The notes below the pieces were generated by a model. It searched no databases. It saw only the letters and a list, made by a program, of their open reading frames with translations, and was not told the DNA's origin. The position numbers were made by a program, and so were the translations under genes. Of a stretch of DNA of 54,560 bases, positions 11,201 through 21,154 are shown in pieces; position 1 is the first letter of the stretch; each line of letters starts with the position of its first letter. Location: NCBI GenBank assembly GCA_000226015.1, contig JH154130.1:53829-108388 (forward strand), read 5' to 3'. This DNA comes from Mnemiopsis leidyi. Lineage: Eukaryota > Ctenophora > Tentaculata > Lobata > Bolinopsidae.

Positions 11201-14111
11201 ACCAGAGGCAGTAGAAACTTTTGGTTCGCTACCTTTTGTTGTGACGCCACTTACTTTATCTTTAGATGAAGGCTCATAGTTTTTCTGTTGTGTTGAATCT
11301 GTAAGGTTTTTGGAAAAATGTTTACTGTTTGAATTAGTCTGAAATTGTGTAAACTTTGATATGGTGAAAGCGTCTTTTGTTGTCATCTTTTCTTCGGTGG
11401 GGATCACACTTGTTGGAGTGATACTGACAAATATAGTAGGAGAAGATGGTGTTATTGATCCTGGAGATAGTTTGTCGTGATCAATGGTCTGGGAGCTCCC
11501 ATTCCTATCGACGGATGGCCTATCACTTCTGTTCTTGGAAATTTCGGTTGTGATGATTTCAATTTGTTTTGTTGACGGAGTTGCACTTTCAGAATCGTCA
11601 ATTTTATTTGAAGTTACGAATTTCGCTGGGGTCACAAGTGAGATGTCCTTGCTTACACTACTCTTATCTTTTGAATGCACAGGCGAAGATGTTCTCACAG
11701 AATGACTTGTTGTGAAAGCATTTGAGAATTTGGATTTAGACAATGTCGAATTCGGAGCCTGTGGGTCTTTAGAAAATGTCGCTTTCGATGATTCACGTCC
11801 TTTTGAAGTATCAGTCGGTTCTTCTGACGACACTCTTACTGCTGGAGTTGTTGGCAGTTGCGAAAACGGAATGGATGAGCTGATGTTCTTGCAATCTAGC
11901 CCGATCTCAACCTGAACACTTCCAACGTCACCACCAGTGCAAGATGCTTGATACTCATAAGCCAACCCACATCTTCTTTTCTGAGTGTCTTCCATGCAGA
12001 GTGTAGCCGAACAATTCCTGTAGAATTCTGTCCTACCGATGCTATCACGACATTCAACGTTAAGCATGAAGATAGAAAATACCAATTCTTGACAAAACTT
12101 TTCTATTCGAGATTTGTACTCTGCATCATTTTTGCAGAAATCAATTTCGCTTGCATCAGTTGTTCCAATTTCTTCCGTGGCACTGTCACTTACAGTAGGA
12201 TGTTTGGAGGATAAGTTACCCTGTTGATAAGATGTCGAGATTTTTGTTGGCACAACTGATGAAGGAGCTTTGGTCAGATCACTTTTAAATGACTTGGTTG
12301 ACACACTATTTGTCTTTCTCTCCGAAGTTTTTTGTGTTGTACCGTTGAGGTTGTCGACATAATTTGGTGTTGTAGTCAACGTTGAATCGACAGACTTTGT
12401 CTCCTTCGGTTTCTCAGTAGAATATATCCCATGCTCGCCGGTTTTTCTTCCGTCCTCAGTAGTATGCGGAGTGGAGGTCAGTATGCTAGTATTTGGTAAG
12501 GGCGTGGCAGTAGATCTATCACTTCTTTCTGTAAACCTGTCTGAAGAGGAAGTTATTCCCTCAGAATCTATACTCTCGGTACTTTTTTCTGAAACCATAT
12601 TACTATTCGTCGTTTTGGGCTCAATAGAAGGTTGCATCCCGCCAGTAGATTTGACTTTAGAACCACTTTCATCTGTTCCCGTTACAGTAGATGGAAGTCT
12701 TGATGTTTTAGAGGTTAGCTCTTCAGTATCAGAGCTCTGATTTGGAGTTGTTGGAGGAAATATAAAACTTGAAGTTGTAACGTCTTCCTCCACAGGAGAT
12801 GATTTTGAATACTGACCACTGTTATCGGAGTGGTCAGCATATGTTGGAGTGGTTGGAAGAACTACCAATTTGGAGCTAGAAATTATTTCTAAAGTCATTA
12901 GTAGGAACGACAGACGGAGGCGAGGTTGAGAAAGGTACTGAAGGAGTGTGAGGTTCTTGGGAACTATTAGAATCATCTTCTACATTAGTTGTGGAGGTTG
13001 GTTGACCTGATCTATCACCTGCACCAGTTGACCGCTCACCAGTTTTTTCTGAGGAACCTTGAGTTGGCTCTTGAGACAGGACGGACTCTTTTGTTTTTGA
13101 TTCTTCAGATGGTTTTACAGATGGAGGGTTTTTTGTCAGATCAGTTTTGTCGGTAGTTCCATCAGATTTTGAAGCTTTAGTAGGTTGATGATCATCCGTG
13201 GAAGTTGGCTTTTCTGATTTTCGTGGAAGCGTGACTGGAAGCGGCTGTTCATTAGTATTAGAAATCGGAGAGGATACTTTTGATATATCCGAAACTTTGG
13301 AGGGTTTGGTTGACATATTTTCCGTTTCGCGAGATAATTTTTTACTAGTATCGTTGAGGTTGTCAACATAATTCGGTGTTGTTGTCAATGTTGAATCAAC
13401 AGGCTTTGTCTTTTTTGGTTCTCCAGTGGAGTTCTCGTCCTGCTCACCAGTTTTAGCGCCATCTTCAATAGTGTAACTGTAACTTGTTGACGGCAATCTG
13501 GTGGTTTTAGGTAGGACTGTAACAGTAGATCCACTACTTCCATCACTAGTTGCATCCGAAAAAGTTCCAGAGGGGATATTGGGTCTATTCGACTTAGTTG
13601 TGATTTCTAAGACAGTTTTTCCAGTTCGTTCATCAGTTTTCAAAGTCTGGACAGTTGTCTTTGGTTCTAGAGAAGGTTCAACCAAACTAGTGGACCTATC
13701 TAAAGGACGTCGACCCCCTGTTGGAGTAACAGTTGATGGAATCCTCGTTGATTCTGAAGTTAGTTTAGGTTTAAGAGTAGATTCGCTAGAGGAATCTCCC
13801 TTTTGAGGAGTTGCAGGGAGCACTGTGAGCGTTGAAGACAAATTATCCGAATCTTTTGTCGGTTTTACGGTTGGTGGTGCTTCTTTCGAAGATATTTCTG
13901 GACGAGGGAGATCCGAAGTGATAAGTATGTCTACAACACCAGTGCTAGGATCTGGCGATTTAGTAACACTTTCACATTCGTCAACAACCGCGACTTCAAT
14001 TCCGATCTTGGAGCACTGCACTGTGAAGTATCTTACAAACTTGCACTTGTTGGACGCATCTTGACAAATATCTTCGACACACTTGTCGTAGAGCGATTTT
14101 TCTGAGATTCT
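8203..14111 (-). CDS. 5.9-kb mucin exon of giant gene, with C8 second half, five ~1-kb mucin repeats and one intact C8 (frame break near 12890)
   Basis: The exon enters in phase 0 (TTTTTCAG acceptor) with a C8 second half: DKC, DIC, NKC, VQC and DEC. About 1,900 codons of Ser/Thr/Pro/Lys-rich mucin sequence follow, organised as five ~1-kb higher-order repeats, each marked by YVDNLNGT or a variant. One uninterrupted C8 lies at 11891-12136 (DFCKND ... EKFC ... VEC ... RNC ... TLC ... RRC ... ASC ... LDC, all eight cysteines). The donor at 8201-8202 leaves phase 1. Length 5909 is 2 mod 3, while the flanking phases require 1 mod 3. The frame shifts by one base between PTNDF and SSSKLVVLPTTP near 12885-12900, where only about 20 nt separate the two open frames. 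Such regions are usually densely O-glycosylated and secreted. Function inferred only from composition. Confidence 0.85.
8930..13385. repeat. Higher-order mucin repeats, five ~1-kb units
   Basis: The marker YVDNLNGT (variant YVDNLNDT) occurs near 13365, 12355, 11025, 9945 and 8945 on the minus strand, about 1.0-1.3 kb apart. Between markers the same blocks recur in order: GSTVTPLPDTSRxPSTPYT, QPPLPTTLPxKS, PPSVIPT and SVLPTTP. The two central units (about 9.2-10.3 and 10.3-11.2 kb) are closest to each other. The longer second interval is explained by the C8 domain inserted within it. Confidence 0.85.
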
Positions 14112-15176
14112 CTGAAAAATGGTATGATTTAATTTAAAACAACTGTATGTATTATATTTTTCAGAATCAAAACTATGGAAAGAATAACAATAAGAAAGCC
14201 GGTAACTTTGCTGATGAGTGATTAGATAACATTGAACATTGATATTGATAACAGCATGGCACATTCAACGAAAAAAGTTTAACAATCATGTAGGCTTCAA
14301 GAAATGAAGGTCAGCATTTTTGGGGAAGAGTCAGAATTTTCCAACCATGTGAGAGCTGTCCAATGAAAAGCCAGATACGACCAAAAAATTTCGGCTTATT
14401 GGGTAAAAATCTCCCACCGCCTAAGAACCGCTTTAGAACAGATTAGGAATCGTAAAAGAACCGTACGAGAACCGCTTTAGAACTTGTAAAAGCCGTCTAA
14501 GAACCATCGAACGACCGCTTGAAACCGGCTAAGAACCGCTTAAGAACCGCTTAAGAACAGCAAATACGGCACTTAATTAGTCGAATAAACTATAATTACA
14601 GATGATGTTCAGAGCTGCTTGAAGACCGTAAAGAGCCGCTTAAGAACCGCTTGCTAACCAACAGCGACGTTATGGGTTTGAAACCGCTTAAGTACCGTTA
14701 AGATCCGCTTAAGATCCGCTTAAGAAAGGCTTGCTAGCTAAAAGCAACATAATCTCATAATGAGATAATGGGTTTCAACCCTTGACATTGCAGTCGTGAG
14801 ACGGTTCTTAAGCGGTTCTTAGTCGGCCCTTTAGCGGTTCTTAGCATCAATTTAAATCGTAATATATTAGAATTATCTATTGTATTTGCGGTCAGCTGGA
14901 GCGGTTCTTTAGCGGACCTTAAGAGGTCCTTAAGCAGTTCTTGGCATCAATTGAAAGTCCAATTAATTCGACTTCCCTATTGTATTTGCGGTTTTTAACC
15001 GGTACTAAAGCGGTGCTTAAACTGTTCTTAATCGGTCCTTCAGCGGCTCTTAAGCGGTTCTTGAATGGTTCTTAGCTGGTGGGAGATCTTTGACCTTTTC
15101 CCAAAATTTCGAGAAACGCTGTCACGAGAGATAGAAACATCCAACTCCTCCCCAAAAAGTCTAACGTCTATTAAAC
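14112..15176. other. Intron between the two halves of a C8 domain, largely filled by a foldback element
   Basis: It lies between the exons carrying the C8 first half (15177-15839) and second half (8203-14111). No coding signal is seen. See the separate mobile-element entry. Confidence 0.7.
14409..15087. mobile_element. Foldback/MITE-like element built of CTTAAGAACCG repeats
   Basis: The left end ATCTCCCACCGCCTAAGAACC and the inverse of the right end, ATCTCCCACCAGCTAAGAACC, match except for two bases. The left arm is packed with GCTTAAGAACCG units and the right arm with the inverse CGGTTCTTAAGC, so the whole element can fold on itself. Weaker inverted similarity (TTGGG and AAATTT blocks) continues outside these ends, so the true termini may be a few tens of bases further out. 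No ORF, and I could not define a target-site duplication. Confidence 0.65.
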
Positions 15177-15839
15177 CTGATAACACATCCTACTGGGTTC
15201 ATCTCCAGACACGAAATTAAGACAGAAATGAGCAGCGGAATTATAATTTCCATTCCTCACATTATAGTCTCCATCCCTCACACACTCATTGTTATCTAGA
15301 GATCTAGAGACTGTGACACTTCTATATTTAGTAGTTTCTTGGCTGAGGGGGTTCAAAGGAGGAGTAGTGGGGATAGAGTAATCGGAGATAAGAGTTCTTT
15401 CGTTCCGAGTATTTGATTCTCGAGTCGTTGTTGGATGGCGCGTCAGTTTAATCGATTTAGAAGTTTTATCTTTGGCCTGTTGGATGAAGACAATATTGGA
15501 AGTTGTTTTAATCTGAGCTTCTGGTGAGCTCAACTTTTCTGAGGTCGGCGTTAACTCTGAGTTCAATAGTCTTTCAGAGGTAGAACCAACTTCTCTTTCA
15601 TTAGCCATGGTCTGACTCTGCGACGGCAGCACTGCTGCCGGGGTTTTTAGATCTTTTCCATCAGCCGATCGGGTGGATGGTGAGACAGAATGTTCACATA
15701 CATAACTTATTTCTACACGATACCCCTCCAGCCCACAAGAAGTGCTAAACATATCAGCGAATTTGCATCTCTGCCACGTGGAATTATTTTGACAGAGGGC
15801 AGCCGTACAGCTAGCATACCACGAGTTCTGCCCCATATT
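15177..15839 (-). CDS. Exon of giant gene: C8 second half, mucin, C8 first half
   Basis: Phase 0 in (AATTTTCAG acceptor), phase 0 out (CAG followed by GTTTAA). C8 second half: YASC, AALC, QRC, STSC and YVC. A mucin-like stretch of about 120 residues follows (PTSEKLSSPEAQIK, HPTTTRESNTRN). The next C8 first half is NNECVRDGD ... AHFC ... RMCYQ. The linker between first and second cysteine is longer than in the other modules because of an internal NVRNGNYNS duplication-like insert. Confidence 0.88.
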
Positions 15840-16055
15840 CTGAAAATTTTGGTGCTGTCTGTCATGCTACACTAAAAAGTGCGACAAGATTACATAAAAC
15901 GTGAACGGGTAGGGCACGAAACAGATTGCAATCATAGGTTCCATGATTTTAGTGCTTATGGCTTCACAATAAATTCTCCAGCCACGAAGACAAACTTAAC
16001 GGAAAAACATGCAGGAAAAGCAACTTACAGCTTTTATCTAAATGAGCTAACTAAC

Positions 16056-16385
16056 CTGACTACACAGGACGTTCTCTAAACTGACAGTAAACAACAACTT
16101 CTTGCAGAACGCAGCAACCCTCTCCCTATAACCAGGGTCCTCACCACACATGCCATCTCCATCATCCTCATCAGAAGTTCCACTCTCAGTAGTCAACTCG
16201 GTAGGTTCCAAGGTCCGAGAGGGAACTGTGGTTGGACTGACTAACTCTTGACAGTCCCCTGAAATTACCTCTATTCCAAGATCTCGACAAGCCTGTCTGT
16301 ATCCCTGGCTCGCTTTGCAGCGGTTCGAAGGGTTGTGACACAGGATGGATATGCAGTCTTGGTAGACTTTTGTAGCATCGATCTT
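16056..16385 (-). CDS. Exon of giant gene: C8 second half, short linker, C8 first half
   Basis: 110 codons, phase 0 to phase 0. C8 second half: YQDC, SILC, NRC, RQAC and GDC. A linker of about 35 residues (SPTTVPSRTLEPTELTTE) leads into the next first half: GMCGEDPGYRERVAAFC and LCSQ. This is one of the most compact repeat units and shows the basic exon design: each exon begins with the end of one C8 and finishes with the start of the next. Confidence 0.9.
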
Positions 16386-16561
16386 CTGAAAATTGTAATG
16401 TTTGATAAACGACTTTTAGTTCAATAAATGATTGGGAAAAATATCTCTATTTGCTAGTATGCGAACTGCGATCTACCTTTTCTGAGTCACTCGTAAATAC
16501 ATAATTCAAATTACCTTGATTTTATATAAACGTAAGGAGGATGTGCAACAACTACACTTAC

Positions 16562-17100
16562 TGAAGTGCACTTAGGGTTAGCCTCGTCTCCGTATACTGC
16601 GTCGTAACAATAATCAGCAGCAACCTTCTCGAAGTCCTGACTGACAACACAGAAGTTAGTTCCGGAGGTGGGGGTCTCTGAATTGTCCGGCTCAGAGGTG
16701 ATATCAACAGGACCTTCAGTCAGTCTCTCTGATGTGACAGGGGGTGGAGTACCAGATTCTGTAGGGACCTCGTCTGTTAGATCGGCAGTAATCTTGTCTG
16801 ATTCTTTGGTTGAAGTTTCTTCCGTGGTAACATAAACGGTTGGGGGATTAATCTCTGGAGAAGTTTCAGTAGTGATGACACCCGCTGTCCTATCAGTTGG
16901 TTCATCAGTTGACTCGTCAGATTTGCCAGTTGGTTCATCTGTTGATTCGTCAGATTTGCCAGTTGGTTCCTCAGTTAATGACGGCGATTTATTAGTGATT
17001 CTCGACGACATTTCACGCGTTTTCTCAGTAGGGGCAGTGCTGTCATTCTCATCAGACCTCCCATCTGAAGTTATAGAACCAATCGTTTCATCTTCAGTTC
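16562..17100 (-). CDS. Exon of giant gene: mucin segment and C8 first half
   Basis: Phase 1 in (CTTTTCAG acceptor; completes a GGA codon from exon 17210-17666), phase 0 out at TCA|GTAAGT. It encodes about 130 residues rich in Thr/Ser/Glu/Asp, with two perfect PTGKSDESTDE repeats (33 bp), then the C8 first half: FCVVSQDF, DYC and KCTS. The second half is in exon 16056-16385. Confidence 0.88.
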
Positions 17101-17209
17101 CTGAAAAGTAAGAATATACTTACACAGAACATCTTTACAATCAAAGGTAGTTGAATCACAATACATGTCCTCGATCAGGCATAATAAGAGTGAAATAGCA
17201 TGTCGATAC

Positions 17210-17666
17210 CTGGTTCCTCGGAGTCGATGTCTTTCTCCCCGGGTTCAGAAGAGGGAGCCGGACTGGGAGTCGGTGTGGGAGTCTTAGTAGGGGTGGATAG
17301 GACCGGAGTTGTGCGGTTAACAGCAGGTTGGATGATAACTTTCTCTGTTGTTACCGCTACAGTTGGGGTAAGGGAAGGGGGTCGCGGAGTGGTGGGTAGT
17401 TGAGTGACGGTTACGACAGAGCTTACACCGCGGTTAACTGCTGAGCTGGAGGAGATCAGACCGGGTTCTTCTACTGACGTGGTTCTGAGAAGAGGAGCTG
17501 CAGTTCCTGTGACATCTTCACAAGCTCTTTTGATGTCCACGTTTTTGTAGCCAACTTCAAAGCAGGCTGACTGGAAGTTTCTGGCTATAGAGCATCGTCT
17601 CGCTGGTAGATTGGCTCGGCAAAGAATCTTTTTACACTCACTGAAGAATCCCGCAGACTTTGAATC
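17210..17666 (-). CDS. Exon of giant gene: C8 second half and Pro/Thr-rich mucin segment
   Basis: Phase 0 in, phase 1 out (GTATCG donor). C8 second half: SEC, KILC, RRC, SAC and RAC. The mucin part contains TPTKTPTPTPSPAPSS and TPRPPSLTPTV, the most proline-rich in the gene. It ends at SEEPG, read through into exon 16562-17100. Confidence 0.88.
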
Positions 17667-17790
17667 CTGAAAAACACGATGTTTTATTATGAAGATGGTT
17701 CAGTTCTGACTATAAAAGGTTAGACTAAACTTGAACAATTAAGTTATGAAGTAACGGTGGGAACTGTCGACATGGAAACACAAAACAAAC

Positions 17791-18126
17791 CTGGGAACAC
17801 TGAGTATTCTGGAAGGGGCTGTACATCAAGTCGTTACAGAACCCTACCACCTGCCTCTTGTATTCCGGCTCAGTCTCACACCCACTAGCTGAAGTGGTAG
17901 GTTCTACAACACCTGATTTGGTGACAGTAGGTCGGATAGTTGGAGGTTTTTTGGTGATGGAGGGGATTGTTACAACACACCCTCGAACTGATGGAGATAC
18001 TGTTACGCCGACCTTGAGACATGCCGATTTGTACTCCTCTACAGCTCCGCATCTAGAGGTAGGGTCCACGCAGACTGATTTAAAGCAAAAGTCGTAGAGC
18101 TTGGACTTTCGCCGGCTTTTCAGTTT
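17791..18126 (-). CDS. Exon of giant gene: C8 second half, short linker, C8 first half
   Basis: 112 codons. Acceptor CTTCCTTAG in phase 0, donor CAG|GTTTGT in phase 0. A basic start (KLKSRRKSK) precedes the second-half cysteines YDFC, SVC, SRC, SAC and GC. A linker of about 30 residues (ITKKPPTIRPTVTKSG) is followed by the next first half: GCETEPEYKRQVVGFC and TQCSQ. Confidence 0.88.
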
Positions 18127-18268
18127 CTAAGGAAGTTTTAGAAATAGAATTTGTAACTTTAGTTGGTAATTCATATCAATAACTTAAATGATAATTAGTA
18201 TATCATTCTCAAAATGTGAAAAATAAATTACGGCCACAAAATTAAAAATGACAAAGGAAGATCCTAAC

Positions 18269-18979
18269 CTCTGCACATTGAGGATTGGAAAGTTCTCCGA
18301 AGATAAAGGAGAAACAGAAGTCAGTGGCAACATTGTGGTAATCCGCACTTTTTCTACACAAGTCTGGATAATCAGTAGGTTGTTGGTCTGTTTTCGGAGT
18401 ATCAGTTTGGCTTTCTTCAGTCTTTTGTGAAACAGTTTCATCTCCATCAGGTCTTGAAGAATCGGTGGGTTGTTCATCAGTTCTTTCAGGTCCTGTTCGG
18501 TTCTCATCAGTTCTACGAGTACCAGTAGCTGGTCCATCGGTTATTCTAGAATCAGTTCGGTCTCCATCAGGTCTTGAAGAATCGGTTGGTTGTTCATCAG
18601 TTCTTTCAGGGTCAGTTTGATTCTCATCAGTTCTACGAGTACCAGTGGCTGATCCATCGGTTATTCTAGAATCAGTTTGTTCTCCATCAGATCTCGAAGA
18701 ATCGGTTGGTTGTTCCTCAGTTCTCTCAGGACCAGTTTGCATTTCCTGAGATGTTGTAGTAACGTCTCCGGACGATCCGTTTTCTCTATCCCGTTCAGTT
18801 GGTTGAGTTGTTATTTCTTGCTGAGCCTCACCACAACCGCTACCAAGGCTGATTTCAACACCCATAGAAGAACAGAAGGATTGGAATTCTCTCTCAAAAG
18901 CACAAAACTCGAGTTCACCACAATTTTCCTGACAGCTAAAGAAAAGGTGTGTAGTCACAAGTTCCAGCTCCTCGACCAC
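18269..18979 (-). CDS. Exon of giant gene: C8 second half, charged 40-residue repeats, C8 first half
   Basis: 237 codons, phase 0 both sides. C8 second half: FSC, ENC, EFC, SFC and SGC. The linker holds nearly three copies of a charged repeat of about 40 residues (ERTDEQPTDSSRPDGD / RTDSRITDGPATGTRRTDEN), unlike the Ser/Thr-dominated mucin of the 8-14 kb exon. The C8 first half follows: DLCRKSADY, TDFC and PQCAE. Confidence 0.9.
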
Positions 18980-19352
18980 CTGAAAATGTGTAACTGTAAT
19001 CGAACAGCTGGGTTTTTGTTCGAAAAGTTGAATACCTCCTTTGCGACAATATAGTTAAATAAAGGTTTTGATTTTTAAATAAATTGGCGAGAACGGGCTA
19101 TATCTAAGTACAGAAAGGAGTGTATCTAGAGGCGCTTGTAAGTTCAACACACATATTTTACAAGTTATTTGAAGAAGTTTAATATTAATATGCTCCTCCC
19201 ATGGCATAGTTTTATTGAATCGAGAACTACTCATTCTTTTTCTACTACTTCCATGCACTGTTACAACAATATAATGACGTTATGTAGTTACTTTCCATTA
19301 GTCTGGACTGGTTAAGGCGAAACTCTCTCTAAAATCTTTCAAGAAAACTCAC

Positions 19353-19488
19353 CTCCAAGCACTTGAAAATAGCATCCTGTCCGTAGAAAAAGTCCAGACA
19401 CCGCTGAGATCGAGACTCCAGACTACAGTCTCCAGCTGACGTGCTAGGTGTAGTCCCCATGTCGTCAACTTTCTCCCGGCACTCTTCT
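19353..19488 (-). CDS. Exon of giant gene: end of one C8 and start of the next
   Basis: 136 nt, entering in phase 2 and leaving in phase 0 (GTGAGT donor). The first base completes the AGA codon left by exon 26679-26785, giving FREEC. It continues DDMGTTPSTSAGDC, then the next C8 first half: SQRC and FKCLE. There is essentially no mucin linker here. The phase-2 junction is the evidence that the 7.2-kb interval 19489-26678, which contains the metalloproteinase gene, is an intron of this gene. Confidence 0.82.
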
Positions 19489-20204
19489 CTGAAAATAGTT
19501 TTTACTTTAGAAAACTTGTCACGAGGTTGAAGTCAGGTTGATTTGTCTGAGTTTGTTTGGCGACAGTGGTCCGGGGAGTGATGGATCAGGTGTGATACCG
19601 TGATGTAATGTTTGACTCTTGAGGAAACAAGCAGCTCCAAGCAGTGGTTCACGTCATATGTTTGACGCTGGTGGGTGGGATTGTATTAAAATAAAAGCAT
19701 TGAATTCTAAAAATCCTGCCGTTACTGCCCACCTTTTCCTCCTCTGCTCAGGCCGATGAAAGGAATCCCGAATTTAAAAAATTGTATTTTTAAAATTAAC
19801 GCCTTAAAGTTAAAAATAATTATCCAGCCCTATCTTAATGCTGTAATAAGTGAAGGGCGCCAGATAAGCAAGGAATCACCAAAGCTGAGATCCCGCACAT
19901 TACACGTTTCTAAATCTGTTCTCTCGAGTCGAGACTTGTCGAGGTGTTCTCTGATCTCATGGGCCGCTGCCAAAAGTGGACCGCTAATGGTCTTTGGGGA
20001 ATTAACTGCTTAAGTCATATTCAGATTAGGATTGTTTAGTTTGTCCTCCCACGTTGTTTCGGTGACCGGAGGACAGGGTCTCGGGGTATTTAAGTTCCAA
20101 GTATCTGCTCAACTTAGCAATTCTTCGATTTCATTGGCATCGGGTGCAAGAGTTCGGTCTGATGAAATAATTTTGCTGATTACTGAGCCAAATTTGTTTT
20201 GTGG

Positions 20205-20212
20205 GTTACAGG
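20205..20212. repeat. 8-bp target-site duplication, left copy (GTTACAGG)
   Basis: GTTACAGG directly precedes the TIR of the element at 20213 and recurs exactly at 21147-21154. An 8-bp duplication is the hAT-superfamily length. Confidence 0.9.
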
Positions 20213-20410
20213 TAGGAACCGACCGGTCCAGAATTTTGGCCGCCGGACCGGAAACGGCCGGAAATGGATCTTATTTCCGGTTAGCCGGATTTTGCCGGAC
20301 CGGAAACAGGTGTTTTTTATCAAAAAATGTGGGTAGCCGGATTTGGCCAGAAATTCTATACTGGTCGTTTTTTGATCGATGATAAATTTTTTAAACTTAA
20401 AATTTGATGA

Positions 20411-20608
20411 GTGGGACTGGTCCCAGTTAGTGGAACTAGTCCCAGTTAGTGGAACTAGTCCCAGTTAGTGGGACTGGTCCCAGTAAGTGGGACTGGTCCC
20501 AGTTAGTGGGACTGGTCCCAGTAAGTTGGACTGGTCCCAGTAAGTGGGACTGGTCCCAGTAAGTGGGACTGGTCGCAGTTAGTGGGACTGCTCCCAGTTA
20601 GTGGGAGT
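20411..20608. repeat. 19-bp minisatellite array, left
   Basis: About ten copies of GTGGGACTGGTCCCAGTTA, with variants GGAACTAGTCCC and AGTAAG. The core GGGAC-TG-GTCCC is a near-perfect inverted repeat. Confidence 0.9.
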
Positions 20609-20821
20609 ACTAACGAGAGTCGGCTAACAAGTTGTACAGCTGGCCGCTGGGAAGATATCGGTTCGCACGTTCCCAAGCAGAAAAATCGATACAACATCGG
20701 GCTTCGGTCACGTGACCTCTGTATTTCGTATGATATTGCGGGGTCACGTGACTAAATGAGAGCCACGTGGCCTAATCTGGTGCCGCAAAGTACAACTATA
20801 CATGTCACATGAGTGCATTCC

Positions 20822-20987
20822 ACTGGTCCCAGTTAGTAAGACTGGTCCCAGTTAGTGGGACTGGTCCCAGTTAGTGGGACTGGTCCCAGTAAGTGGGACT
20901 GGTCCCAGTATGTGGAACTGGTACCAGTAAGTGGGACTAGTCCCAGTTAGTGGGACTGGTCCCAGTTAGTGGGACTGGTCCCAGTTA
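20822..20987. repeat. 19-bp minisatellite array, right
   Basis: About nine copies of the same 19-bp unit in the same orientation as the left array. The intervening 20609-20821 DNA is unique and contains several CACGTGAC motifs. Confidence 0.9.
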
Positions 20988-21146
20988 TTTGATTTGAATT
21001 TTTTTTTTTAAATTTTGATTTGAAAAATTTTTATTTCCGGTTAAAATCCGGCAAATGGTTTTGAAACCGGACCGGAACCGGAACCGGATTTTGAAGCCGG
21101 ATATCCGGCCGGAACCGGATTCAGCCGGATATCCGGTCGGTTCCTA

Positions 21147-21154
21147 GTTACAGG
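21147..21154. repeat. 8-bp target-site duplication, right copy (GTTACAGG)
   Basis: Exact copy of 20205-20212 directly after the right TIR. Confidence 0.9.

Larger units (their letters stand above)
20213..21146. mobile_element. Non-autonomous hAT-like DNA transposon, 934 bp, with internal satellite arrays
   Basis: It begins TAGGAACCGACCGG and ends with the exact inverse CCGGTCGGTTCCTA: 14-bp perfect terminal inverted repeats, flanked by identical 8-bp duplications. Sub-terminal DNA is rich in CCGGAACCGG-type repeats on both sides. The interior holds two 19-bp minisatellite arrays separated by about 215 bp. No transposase ORF is present, so it must have been mobilised in trans. Classification as hAT rests on TSD length. 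The TIR start TAGG is less typical than CAG. Confidence 0.88.

Noticed and set aside
12862..12905. Micro-intron of about 40 bases explaining the frame change in the mucin exon (GTCGTTCC ... TACTAAT ... TTTCTAG)
   Set aside because: Shorter than any intron seen here, and the removed part is conserved coding repeat in other copies. A one-base indel is simpler.
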